Shown here piece after piece: positions 1-13,064 of a stretch of DNA of 64,000 bases (its first letter is position 1; each line of letters opens with the position of its first letter). The position numbers and the translations under genes are program-made. The DNA is taken from assembly GCA_033239525.1 (NCBI GenBank), contig BSYO01000033.1, positions 3,773,501 through 3,837,500 of the forward strand, read 5' to 3'. Below the pieces are notes generated by a model that had not been told where the DNA came from, made no database searches, and was given only the letters and a program-made list of their open reading frames with translations. Origin of the DNA: Nepenthes gracilis. Lineage: Eukaryota; Streptophyta; Magnoliopsida; Caryophyllales; Nepenthaceae.

Positions 1-358
1 CAAATGATACTATTGTACTGCAATATTCAAGTGGACATTTGAGGACACCCCAAAATGAAAAGGGAGAATACAATTATGTTATTAATAAAAAAGGACAAAG
101 TTACTTAGTCAGTTACAGTTGCGGTGTTAGTATCCTGGGACATTATTGAGCTTAATGACTAGGATCACCTTAGGAATCTATTGTTAGTCTATGTGCAAAA
201 TTATTAAAGAGTGTCAGCTATGTAGCTTAATGTGCTGCATTTATCAGTTATCAAGCTTGTGTTGTACAATGGCTTCGTTTTGTATGTTCTTATGCTTGTA
301 TTTTTTATTTGCAGTCTTTTTGGTGTTTGCTGATCTTTGGATTTTCCTTGTACCATAG

Positions 359-2812
359 GCTATCACTTCATCAGGAACAAAAAAGGGGGAGCTATTTTTA
401 GCAGATGTGAGCACTAAGCTGATTAACAAGAATATTACTACTGACGTTAAATTAGATACAAGCTCCAATGTAAGTTTTAAAATATTGTATGGCATCATTC
501 AATTAGATTAAGCTGAGTATTGTTACCCTGTTTCTATTGTTATTACACTTGTTTATGTATAGTCATCATTCTTTTTGAGAAGGGGCGGAAGTCCTAGCAT
601 AGACTGATGCATAGATGGTGTCATTTTTTTTTCATTTGAATATATTTGTTTTCTTCATTCTTTTTGGTGGCGATGTAGGTTTTCACCACTGTTACTGTTG
701 ATGAGCCTGCCCCTGGGCTTAAGGCTATTTTTAGCTTTGTTGTCCCCGATCAGAGATCCGGCAAGGTAAGAATACTTCAATCCTTTTGCATGTCCTTAGA
801 ATCCTCATGCTAGCGTGTATGATTGCGTAAACTAATGACTCTTCATTTGACTCTTCACTTTACCCTAATTGGAATTCAGATCCTATGTGCTCCATTCATT
901 GGAATTGAAAAATAGTATAGGATGGTTCTTTATAATTTTTAGTGGTAGAATAAAGAATTTCTGAGGGTGTGAATTATTTGTCAATTTTATATGATAAAAT
1001 TAACAAAGCGAGAATAATTGGATGAAGTATTTTTCAGTTATTTGGATCAAGTACAGGTGAGCTAATCATAGTTTTAATTTTTTATTTTGTTAAAATTATA
1101 TAAAGTTTTAATAAAAAATAGAAGTCAATATTCTAATAAAGAGTATTTTCTAAAAATATATGTATTTATAAAATATTATTTATATCTAGAAATAAAATTT
1201 TATAAAAAAACATATTAAATTTTATACATTAAAAATTTGTCAGTTCTGTTGGATTATTTATTTCTTTTATTTTTATATATGTAGATTAAAAAAAATAATT
1301 AGACCTTAATTGTATTTTTTCTCTGAAATTGGATTTTCTTATAAAATCCAAACAACAAAAATTGAATTCTATCCAATTTCAATTCTAATAAAATTTGAAT
1401 TTGACGTATATTTTTAAATTCTAATTCTAATTTTGTAATCCAAACAAACCCTAAAGTACCAGTGTTGGTACACTTTGACATGGGTATGGCACTTGAACTT
1501 TTCAAAATTAAAGCAAAATTTTAGTATGAAAAAATACAGTATAGCATGTGGACATGTACCAATATCTGACATTTTTTCAAAGTCGTATAGGTTTATGGAC
1601 TGCAGTGAGTTCAAAGGATCAGTATGTGACAGGCATAGCTACAGTAGTTGCATATCGATTTGCAGTTGAATCTTTATGCTGGATTATGGGTTTTGCTGCT
1701 TATAGGTTGAGCTTCAGTACCTGCATGACTATGCTGGAATTAGCACCAGCCTTGGTTTGACTGCGAACCCCATAGTAAACTTTTCTGGTGTGATTGGAAC
1801 AAATGTTCTTGCTTTAGGAACGGACTTGTCATTCGATACTGCTACTGGGATTTTCACCAAGTGCAATGCAGGATTAAGCTTTGCCAATTCAGATCTCATT
1901 GCATCTCTGACACTGTAAGTTACTTCTATTGTACCAAGAAGCATGGATGCCAAAATGGGACACTAACATGACATGATATGTTGCAGATACGCCGACATAT
2001 TATTCTTTTGAAAATGAGGACACAGCATGTTGACACATTAATTAAAATTCATAATTGATAAATAATACTTCATAGTAAATTAGCAATAAAAAATGTATAT
2101 TTTTATTTTATCATTCCCAAAAAAATTCACAGGTTGAAGTAGTATATAAAGTAGCAGTAAACTAATATAAATGAGTTATTCAATAACATATTAAAAAATG
2201 CCCAAATCTTCTCTAATGTTGTATCCAATACCCCATTTTTTAAAATAAAAATGATAAAATCACTCAATATGTTCAAAGCATATTGGAAAAAATAAAAACA
2301 AAAAAATTTGATACCTGTTGGATAAGGACATTTTAGTCCTGGGAGGGTGTCTGTGCTTTGTAAACTCAAAATATTAAATATGGATTGCCCCTTCAAGGCC
2401 TCCTACAAGTTTTGGTGATGTTTGTGTGATACTACATTTGATGTATGGGTCTTTTTATTTGGAGCTTATTTTCTGGTGGCCCATGGTGGCATTTTGCTAT
2501 TTCAGGAACGATAAAGGCGATACCTTGATTGCTTCATACTACCACATGGTTAGTCCACTGACTAACACATCTGCTGGTGCGGAGCTGAGCCACAGCTTCT
2601 CCAGCACCGAGAACACACTTACCATTGGCACTCAGCATGCCTTGGACCCATTGACTCTTGTGAAGGCCCGTGTAAACAACTATGGAAAGGCTAGCGCACT
2701 CATCCAGCACGAGTGGCGCCCCAAATCACTTTTCACCATCTCAGGAGAGGTTGACACTCGGGCAATTGAAAAAAGTGCTAAAATTGGATTGGCCGTGGCG
2801 CTGAAGCCTTGA
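359..2812 (+). CDS. VDAC: VDAC-type mitochondrial outer-membrane porin (3' part, four exons)
   Basis: This is the C-terminal part of a voltage-dependent anion channel, the beta-barrel that passes ATP, ADP and other metabolites through the outer mitochondrial membrane. Exons are 359-469, 679-765, 1706-1914 and 2506-2812, each flanked by AG/GT and joining in frame to about 237 residues ending in GLAVALKP and TGA. Plant VDACs have about 276 residues, so the first exon, with the N-terminal helix, lies left of the window; nothing like it is seen in 1-358. Recognised family stretches include [16 protein letters not shown] near the start of the first visible exon, [19 protein letters not shown], and [12 protein letters not shown] in the third. 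No frame break is visible in the four exons. Assignment to a particular VDAC isoform is not possible by eye. Confidence 0.95.
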
Positions 2813-4622
2813 CCAATGATCATTGTTTTGAAGCCATCGTGAGTGAAAGGTGGTATTTCTGTATGGAGAACGAATAAACATTGGCAAGCACAGATAGAAC
2901 ATGTTTGCTTCCGGATGAACTGAAGAGGGCATGCTCAAAATATCAAATGCTTCATTTTTTTAGTCACTTTTTTGGTGGTAATGCTGGTGGATGAAAAAGA
3001 GCCGTGTTCTGCTCTTTCTAAATTTAAAATCCATGCATTTTTTGAATGGAACTGGAGGCTTTTGTATGTCAGATTTTGTTCAATCTGATGGATTATGTTT
3101 ATCTGTGAGATGATTTTGTATTCCTTTACTTGCCTTCTGGTAGTGGGATCCTAAATTGGTCAGTCTGGTTAGAATAGGGTTCAAGTTCTCTCGTACTGCT
3201 ATTGGTGAATCTTACATCTTGCCAACTTAGAACCCTAGAATTATAAGAAGAGTTTAATACATTTTTGTTTAGTACATCGTATTTTGTTGTTGTAGTCTAG
3301 CCATTTAACTTGTTATGATAAAATTTTTATCATTGAGAATACGAGAAAAGATAAAAAAAAATAAAAGAATTGTAATAGAGCTGCTGTAAAACATCAGAGT
3401 TGGTAGTAATCGCTGCTGCAATTGTTGAAGTGTGTCATTGATGCTCTTTAAAGAAACAAGGGCCTTCTAGTTATCACCTAGCCGAAAGAAAAAGGGGGTT
3501 TTCTCTAGTTGTTCTACGGCTTTAATTGAAGAAGGTTGCTACACAGTGAGTTAGAGATTAAGAATAAAAAGGTTGCCTGACAAGAGCATTTGTTCATTGT
3601 TTAAGGCAAGCTTTAATGCAGAAAATCCACAGCATCGACAAATTTTGGCAACTGACATCTGTCTTATGGGATACTGCCCACTTTTTATTTGGATTCTGTA
3701 TGGTTCAAGCCCATCTCGACCTCCAAAGGTCAGGACAGGTGAGATGGAGGGACTAATTTAGAGATATTAAATGGATCATGTTGTCCGTGGTGTAGTACAA
3801 CCTAATCCGTTATGGATTTTGCAAAATATGGCTTATAGTAAATAGTATTGAACCGTATATAATATAATTTAATATTTTAAACAGTGTCATACCACAGGAT
3901 AGGTGGTTTGCAACTGGAGCTAGCCTATGGCACAATTGGGCAATGATCTTTAGCAGTTATTTAACAAAGTATTTTTAAAAAATAAGTGAGCTAATATAAT
4001 ATATATGTTTTTTATTTTTATAAATTATAATATTAATAATATTTAATAAAATAAATAAAATATAATATATTTTTAATATTGTACAATTTCATTTTTTTGC
4101 TTTTATATTAGAGTCGAGCCCAACACAGTATAAGTTGTAGGCACAACCAGATTAGCTTTGGTAGGCTAAATGCCATATTGGGTCAGAACATATATGTCTA
4201 GTATCATACTAAGTATGACACGATTCATAAAATAAATATGTCATGTTGGCATGATATATTTACCAATAGAAAATCGAATAAATAGGTTATATCGGCCTAA
4301 CAGAATTACTTTAACATCCATAGATATATCTTAAACCTCAAACATTATGCAATGGATCATTGGATCCAAAGATTGATTGAACAAAAAATACGGATGTTTA
4401 TTTTGCCTTGTCTCATCCTAAGTTGATGGTTTTATCTATCTTGTTCTAAGTTTGGTAGGGAAACGCCTCTCATGAAGTAGCGAGACACATGATATTAGGC
4501 CCCATTGTCCTAATCCTACCTCATCCCGTCTCAATTTGATGTACATTATTTAAAATATATCTTTATGTAAAAAATATAAGCATATAAAACTTATGTTATT
4601 AAAATATACATCAATTACACTC
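2813..4622. other. VDAC 3' UTR and intergenic DNA
   Basis: The VDAC 3' UTR begins after 2812. A possible poly(A) signal AATAAA lies at 2873-2878. The rest up to the solo LTR is AT-rich and shows no coding exon or recognisable family. A few short ORFs here have no codon-level support. Confidence 0.5.
2873..2878 (+). terminator. Candidate VDAC poly(A) signal
   Basis: AATAAA lies 61 bases after the VDAC stop codon. Plant poly(A) signals are degenerate, so this is only a candidate. Confidence 0.35.
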
Positions 4623-4627
4623 AATGT

Positions 4628-5467
4628 TGTTGCGTCCCGGGTCCCAAGTTATCGTATAGATTAGGGAGTCTCCAGATTCCTGGTTTGGATCAAATCTCAA
4701 GTAGGTCCGATTTTCATCGCTGTGAATTTAAAACCTACACAATACAAACCACAAATAATAGGTTAGAGGTTGGTGGGATTTCTCCCATAGAAAATACTCC
4801 AACGCTCAAATCAGCAATTTTTCACAATGAATGGAAAGGGGCGCACATTTAGAGTGCGCGGAGATGTGCTGTGTATGCGGTGAAAATATATGGATGCAAG
4901 AATGAGGGATTTAATGAGCGTTAATGGGAGGCCTGACTTTCTATATGCACCGTAGAGGGTGGCTCACTCTCGTAGCGTGAAGAAGGCTGGCGAGTATGGC
5001 TTGGACGCACGTTCGAGAGCTGCGACTCTAGGAGTGCATGTCTTGGTACCTAATGTCAAGGTATATTTTCAAGAATCGGGAATCAGATCTCTTCTCCTGT
5101 GAAAGGAGAAGAAATTTATAGACTCCTTGGTTTAGAGCTTTAGGCGAAGAATCCTTCTTGTAGGGACTCGTCAGCCGTTACCTAGTGGTGGTCATCAGCA
5201 TATCAGTTGTCACATTGTGGTGGCGGGGAGAACGTCATACATCGCAGGCCATGCCTAGTCTACCGATTGCATTTCGGATTACCAAGAAGAATTATAACCA
5301 TGAATTGTCATTTATTCAGCGTTGACTTCCTCATCATTGGCTTATTTTCCCTGCACTGTGCCTGCCACTTGCAGCTTGATTAATAAGCTGCAGGTGGCGC
5401 CAATTGACTGTGAATATTGGACTGGGCCTTACGTTTCCTTTGGGCCTCATTAGTACTGGACCTAACA
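4628..5467 (-). mobile_element. Solo LTR, Tat-like Ty3/Gypsy family
   Basis: The stretch aligns by eye with the LTR at 55557-56574 in the same orientation. Both share a cgtacagattagggag-like block, a ggtccg block, and the box CTGATTTGAGCGT (minus strand) near 4797-4814. It starts TGTTGCG and ends CTAACA. The flanks AATGT (4623-4627) and AATAT (5468-5472) would be a five-base target duplication with one change. A start at 4625 is also possible. No internal element sequence follows, so it is a solo LTR. A TATA-like motif on the minus strand lies near 5113. Confidence 0.7.
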
Positions 5468-5783
5468 AATATTATATATTTTTTAAAATTTTTTATTATT
5501 TAAAACATAAATATCTACGATTGCGTAATACATAATAATGTAATTTTTAAATAATTTAAAACAGAAATAGTTAATCAACAATAAGCTTGCTCGGCATATG
5601 TCAACCATCAACAATAATATCTACAATTATCAAAGCCTTCCGAGCTAGCGAGGTTTTTCCGCGCAAGCAACGCAACCAAGTGTTTACCTTAATCAAATTG
5701 ATGCTATCTGACGGTGAGATGCTAGATCTTCAAGATCGTCATTTGATGTCAATGATGAAATGCGAGGTTTGAGGTTGTACACC
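5468..5783 (+). promoter_or_regulatory. Promoter and 5' UTR region of the FLO7-like gene
   Basis: Only about 316 bases separate the solo LTR from the chosen start codon at 5784. The first part is AT-rich and the rest is likely 5' UTR. An in-frame upstream ATG at 5760 would add eight residues. No clear TATA box was identified, so the transcription start is unknown. Confidence 0.35.
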
Positions 5784-8700
5784 ATGATCTCCCACTCTTC
5801 CATCAAATCCTCTCCTCGCTCATTAGCTCTTCCATCCTTCAATTCTCCGTTCTCCTCTGTTTCTTCGTTTTCTATCAGACCCAAGTTCAGAAGCTTTATT
5901 TCCTGGAGAGTAAATTTTCTGGGCAATTCAATTTTCTCCTCCAAACGAAGTCTTTCTATCGCTGCACGGTCCATGGCGGGAGATGAGTTCGAAGGATCTT
6001 CCCCTTTGCAGGTTATTCTATGATCTTTCTGTTCCTTCTCTTTCTCTTGAAATACAAAAAAAAAAAAAAAAAAACCCTGAGATTCTAGCAGTTATATAAT
6101 CGATGAGAGGCAATGTCTGGGAACGTTGCAGTTATATGTGATTGTCTGCTTGATTTCTTATTTCTTTCCTTTTTTTCCCCTTTTCCAGTGGGATGAAGAA
6201 GTTGGTTGTTTTCATGTTTCTTCTGCATATGCTTTGTAGAAAGAGAATCTATCCATTAACCTTGTTAGAGTGGTGGTAGAGTATTAACCTATTTTTGGGC
6301 CCTCACGTGAATCCTTTGGAATGAGTGATTCGGTGTAAAAATCTCGAAAACCTAGTGTTTTAATACTTAGAATTGTGGGTACCGCAATTCTTATACATGG
6401 TAAATATCTTTTGCGCCATGTATAAGGTGGGCATGTGCTCGATCCACCATTAAGTACTAGAGTCTGTGTGTGAAGGGGCTACTGAAACACTAAACTTTCT
6501 TTGGACCCTCGCCTTACAACTTAGGCATTCATGTTGAGTGATTCCTTTGACATGATATGAGAACCTATATGATCAAGATGCCTTAAGTTTGAATCCTTGG
6601 AATCCAATTTCAAGGAAGCTATATTAGCATTTCAACACATAAGCCTTGACTTGGTTCATGCTTTTTGGTATATGGGCATGCCTATGAGGGGATGTATCTA
6701 AGAAGTATGGAAATTCTTTCGGAATTGAAGTGTCAGTGTTTGACACATGCGGGACACTGAAATGCCCCGACGTGTGTGGAAATCATTTATTATTTTTTTT
6801 TGGAAATTCCAACACTCTCCAACACGTTTGAGACATGTTTCCATTCATGGCAATCCTTATTCACTTTCAGTAAGTTCACAATATTCACAAGTACAAAGTA
6901 AGATGGAAAGCATTTGTGGAGATGCATTTGACTCATTTATCATTGGATGAGCCGGGGTTTTAGTCTGTTGTTTTTACTAATGATGATGCAAATGAAGACA
7001 ATAAAAAAAATAATGTAGATATTGAAACTTGAAAGTGACATACTTTTGTATTTAGTTGTCATTGATATTAAATACTTATCCTTATAGGAGTTTTTACTTA
7101 TATGTAGTATCTTTTAATAATTATAAAATGTAAAGTGGTAAAATTAAAATATTGGTGTTGATTAGTATATAAAAGAAATTTTAGTATATTATGTTTACCT
7201 TAGTTTGTTAAATTATGTCATTATTATTTTACTATAATAGCATGTTGAAGATGTTATATCATAATTCATTAAATTATGAATTTAATTAATGTGTCCAAGC
7301 ATGTTATGTCATCATTTTTTTAAAAAAAAAAGTGTTGATGTGTCGGTGTAGTGATGTGTCCTTATCCCGTGTCAGTGTCTATACTTCTTAGGGGTGTATT
7401 ATTATATAAAGCCAATTCATGGGGGCTCATCTAAAAATATAAAAATTTTGGCACGAGTGACACTTGACAATATTTGTCTTTTTTTTTTTTTTTTTGGTTG
7501 GAGCTAAGGAAATGGGGATATGTTTTAGCGTTACTGCAGCAATATTCTTCAAATAGGAAAGTATTATGCTACTTGGCATTGTTGTTCCATGGATCTTCCA
7601 AGAGAAGTGATTCTCTATTTCAGGGACGGCAAGTTCCTTCTGTAATGTTTTTTAATTTTATTCTTTGCAATAATCTCTTTGACTGTATTATAGCATTATC
7701 TAAGGTGAAACATAAAAATTCTCAAACGAGTGTAAGCATATGCCAACAATAAAGGAAAAACCCCAGTATTAAATCATTAAGCACTAATGGGAGAGTCAAA
7801 AGAAAATCAGCATCACATTTTTAATTATCCAATCGCTGTATCTTAGTATGTTTGCCACTATGCTTCATTTGACTGAAATGCTGAATGCTACTCATGTCAT
7901 CATCATATAATAATAGTAAGCTGCTAGTTCTGTTTATTTTTAATAAAGTTATATTTAAAAATAGCCCAGTGTACATGATATTAGCAAATCATTCTTACTT
8001 GCTAACAATTTCTTTGTCACGTCCCTGGCTTTAACACATAAAATAATGACGTCAAACAAAACTTAACAAAAAATCAAGATACAACCCTACAACAAATACA
8101 ATTAAACATAAAACCAAAAATAACCTGCGAAGTCCCAGTATATTACCATCACCATTTAAATGGCCATAACTCAAATAACTGCTCACAAGCATCCATATGT
8201 AAGGTAATGCATATCTAATGACTGAATATCTATGAAGCAACAAGGAACATAATTCAAAGTCCATGACCATAATTACAAACGTTCCAAACTACCAAAAGAC
8301 TAGAATATAATTTAAAACCAACCATGATTACATTACTATATGACCATCCTAGAATATCATTCTTTCATAAATAATTAACTTCCTGTCCAACAATCCTAGA
8401 AGAGTATCCAAACTCACTAATATGAAAGTGATGCGTCCTAGATCTGGGATGCTTGCGGATTAGGGTGCCATCTGGTCTTTCATGGCGGGTTGTGCTCAAG
8501 CGGGTCCGGTCTTCATTTCTGATAGCTTAGATCTTGCACACCACAACTAAAAATATAAGGTCAAAGGATTAGCGAGGTTTGCTTCCTAATTTATCTTCCG
8601 ACGCTCAAATCAGTAATCTTTCTTAAAGAGATGGAAGGATGCAATGATGAGAGATATGCGTGATGATGCAAGAGTGTAGAGTTTGAGTGCGATTCGAAGG

Positions 8701-11700
8701 TTGCACTTGGCGTGAAGCGGCTTTGAGATTGAGGGAGCTAGAGTTGTTAGGGATTTCTTTGGAGGTTCTTTGGGCATAGAGTTGTTCCTCCTTAGGTTCT
8801 TGAGTGTGTCCTTTGCCCATGGGAGCAAGGAGATATTTATAACTTCTAAGCCAACTTAGCCCTACTTAGGCGCGAAGGATAGCTGATAACTATCAATGCA
8901 AATTTGGTAAGTTGTTACAGGGATTTGAGTGTTGATTATGGCAACCGTGGCTGGTCAAGGAGATTCTTTCCTTCTTTGCGGCGATCATGGGACGCTTGCT
9001 ATGGTAGTTGCCTTTAGGAAGAGATCTACCTGGGCTATTGTCGCCATTTTGTTGATGGTTGAGCGAATATTCCTGGAATACCTGCTAGGCTGTGCTTGCT
9101 GGTTACAGCAAGTAGTTCCAGCATACGGGAAGAGAATTGTAGGTCGTCCTGATTAGGCCAACGTGGTCAACTCAGCCGATCGGGCCAACTGTGATGTTGC
9201 TTGCACCTTGGGCCAACGGGAACGTGATGTGGGCCGAATACCCTTTGTATCCTTTGTTTGCCCGTTGGCCTTCACGTTGGATCCGTCCATTTTTGTCGTC
9301 CCCATCAGAAAGATTACAAAACACGGTAAGAGTGAGTCTAACACATTGTAAAGCATGTATATATATATGTCTATGGGGGGGGGGAATGCATGAATAAAAT
9401 ATGAGAAATGACGATAATGATTAAATGCAAAAAAACCAAATGTGTCAATATATTGATAAAAATGCCTAAAAAACATAAGAACTAAAGATCTTGCAAATCT
9501 TACCAATAAATGTCAAATATCAAACATTGAGCTATAAATGTTTTCTTATAGCCCTTGGCTAGACGCCACAATGCAAGATTCATGGGTGGATTAAGTATAT
9601 ATTATTTTTTTAGATAGAGTCAAATGTCACTTTTAACCCATTAATTTTATATTTGATCTTTAATTTGTAGTTAATATTCTAAGACGTATTTAAATATATT
9701 CCGTTGATTCTCTATAATAGTTCTTATTTAATTAAAAGTGAAAAAATCTACAACAAAATAACAAATGTACAAAATTTTCCCAAACTTGGAAAACATATAG
9801 TCCTTACAAATTTAAGGTAGAGTATTCGTCAATATACTTGTATAAAATGATATGCAAGGTCAAATAGTCAAAAATTTCATGATTTCATGACAAATTTCAT
9901 AAATGTAAGTACAAGCCTTCAAACCTTATGAACGAGAGGAAAAATTTCACATTCATGCTATAACATCAAAGAACAACATGCATATAAATAGGGAACAAAT
10001 AATTGAAAGATTTCAACAATAAATGAAGAAATTGATTTAAATACATTGACCTTATCCCAAATATTACTAAGATCTATCACCAAATTGCTTCAGAATCTTC
10101 ATTCACTTTCTCTCTCTTTTCTTTTATCTTTCTCTCTCTTCTCTCAAAGCTCTGCCGAAGAAGTTCCAAAATACAAAGAAATCACTTATATAGACAACCT
10201 AGCACACGAGCGCTAGTTGTGTGCTTGATAAGCGCAAAAACAAAACACATGCATGCATGATCGCCCCTCACACAACGCACGAGTGCTGCTTATTCTGCTA
10301 GCCTACTCTAAGAGTGTGCCTCTATCGTGCACAAGCACAACCCCTTCTGTTATCCCAGCATGAGCACTACACTTGCCACGTTGAAGCACCACCCATTCTA
10401 TTATTCCACACGAGCGCTACTCATGTGCAGGTCCTCCTTCCTTCAATACTTGATTTTTCTTCCAAATACAATTTTCCTCAACAATTGCCTTATACAATTT
10501 AATTCTCATGTCATTATATATAAATTGAAGATCGAGTGTTATATTTATTTTTTGCACCAATTGCTTATTAATCTCTGACTTTCAATATCTTATCAGTAAT
10601 TCTCATTTCAGATTCTGTGTTGTAGGGATCAGATTCATTTTTCAGAAGTGTGCTGAGGAGCATGGAGACTATTTATTTAAATAGGAACCCAACTGCAAAA
10701 GCTGTTCTAGAGCTTGTTCATTCAGTTGACAATGATAGAATTTGCTATGACCATTTCGCATTTCGTACTTTTGGGGTATGCTTTATCTTTAGTTTGATAA
10801 ATCACCCATTTATCAAGTTTTCTCAACCTAATGTGAAGCTTTTGCATTTCTTACACTCAGAGACATTTGTTTGGCCTCCTAGTTCCTACATTTTTTTTTT
10901 TGCCCTTGTTATTATTCTTCGCAACAACATACAAAAATGTTGCAGTGAGCTTTTTTTTTTTTTTTTTTTCTAAATCACATGAACTTCAGGTATAATGGTA
11001 GACATCATCGAATGACAATTGTTCGATTTGTAAAATGTCAATTGATATGTATCATTGTCGGCCCCCTGATATTATTGCAAAATTTCCATATATGGCCATA
11101 TCACTGAATATCATGATTTATGGATTGATACTCCCAATATTTTTTATATCTAGGTGTTCGGATCCGCAAAAAAAAATGTTGAATAAGATTGTGACCGAAA
11201 CTTGTACAGATATTTTCAGACATGCATTTTTCTTGTACTGCTTTAATGGTTTTTCTCACACATTTTAAATGAAAGAAATTGGTATCCTATTTGTCTATAA
11301 AAATAAGTGCTAATTGATTTAATGTTCCAGGTGAATGGCCATGGGATTGATTCCATGGCCAAAATTTTCCTTGATTTTGGGTATTCACAAAGGGAAGAGT
11401 TGAGGTTTCCTGCAAAGAAATTAAAAGCATTCTGGTTCTCACCTCCCTCCTCTATTGATCCCGAGGGAGGCACTGGTATCAGTGGGCCTTTGCCAAGAAT
11501 ATTTATATCAGAGCTTCTTGTAGATCAAATGAGTGCTGAAGCTCAGGTATGTTTAATCTTTCATTTCGTGCATTACTCGGTTTACAGTAATGTGTAGGGG
11601 TGGAGACAGAAAATTTTTTCAGTCGGGTCATTTAATTATTTAAACTTAACAATTTAACACAGTCACCACATTCTCAACTTCTATCATCATGTAAACTAGT

Positions 11701-13031
11701 TCTTACTTTAAATGGTGAACATAAAAGTTAGTTGCATAATTATAAAAACAAGACAGTGTTAAGTAGAAAAACTGTCTTATTTAAGTTGATTTTGCACTTA
11801 GAATGCTTAATTTCAAATTAATTGTTTTTTACAAGAAAATTCTTGGCTTACGCCTGATAAAGAAATAGTACTTGCCAGGGTTTGGTTGAAAGAACTAGAA
11901 ATATTACTTTGGGAACCCAGGTCATCTACATAAAATACATTGAGAAAATGGAGTAAATAAAGATTAACACATTTTCTGTATACAAAAATGAACCTAAAAT
12001 TAACAATTTTTTGGTTTGCCTTGAATACCCACCCACCCCAACCTTATAAAAACGAAAAAATATCTTAAATTGGAAGAATTTGCCCGGAGAACTGAAAAAA
12101 AATTATGAGATTTAATTGTTTGGTACATGCAAAGGAGAAATGGAGTAGTATCTGAAGTCATTCAAAAATTTTTCTATCCATCTCTTATTCTCCCTTGGCC
12201 AGTTTCCAACTTTAGATATTCCAACTGTTGTAAGGAGTGAAAAGCGAGGAAGTATTATTTAAACAATTGATTAAGTAAAAAAGGCATTATGTCACATTAT
12301 ATTTTTCATTCCTAGTTTAGCTTAACAATCTTTGACAAACTTCTTTTTTCTATTTCCTATTATCTCTTTGGTTCAAATCATTAGTGGAATCATTATCTGC
12401 TTTTTTATTTTTTTTTGCCAAAACACAGTGAGGTCATTATTGTGATATCTTATGCATCATAACACCTATAGATACACATATTTAGTATGTTGTAGAGAAC
12501 TCAGTGGGCTCAATTGCCCCACAAAGCATAGGTACCCCCCCTGAATTTATAGTTTCTAACTAATTTTATCCTTCCTCTTGTAACTAGTTGACATTTTGTG
12601 AAGTTGTTTCCGTATTTGCCTCTCCTCTGCCACCCGTCCCTTGATGTAGTTTGGAGGCATGATCTGAGAGAACTATATAAGGTTGGATTGTAAGCAGACA
12701 GGGAACCATGCAGCTTACTGCTACCTCTAAGCAAATGATGAGCAAGGCTAGGCTTGGATCATCTTTGCTTCATTGATCTTGACCAGCTCGGCCGCTTATC
12801 TATCTCTAACCATAACAGACTAAAAATCAGTTGAGCAATGTACTTACCATGAAAACAAGAAATGGGTGAGCTTTCTTGTTAATTTCCACTTAACCATTGA
12901 GATCATTGGAAAAAAAGACTGCAAATTTTAGTGGAGATAATCCGGTTGTTCTATGAGCTTGGATCAAGAAAGGACTTCTTTCACTTCCTTGAGGCTATGC
13001 ACCCCATGCAAGGCTGCAGGCTATTTCCTTT

Positions 13032-13064
<33 letters not shown>

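Noticed and set aside
1299..1760. Several 60-70 residue ORFs in the VDAC intron
   Set aside because: Low-complexity translations from AT-rich intron DNA; only the part from 1706 belongs to a real exon in another frame.
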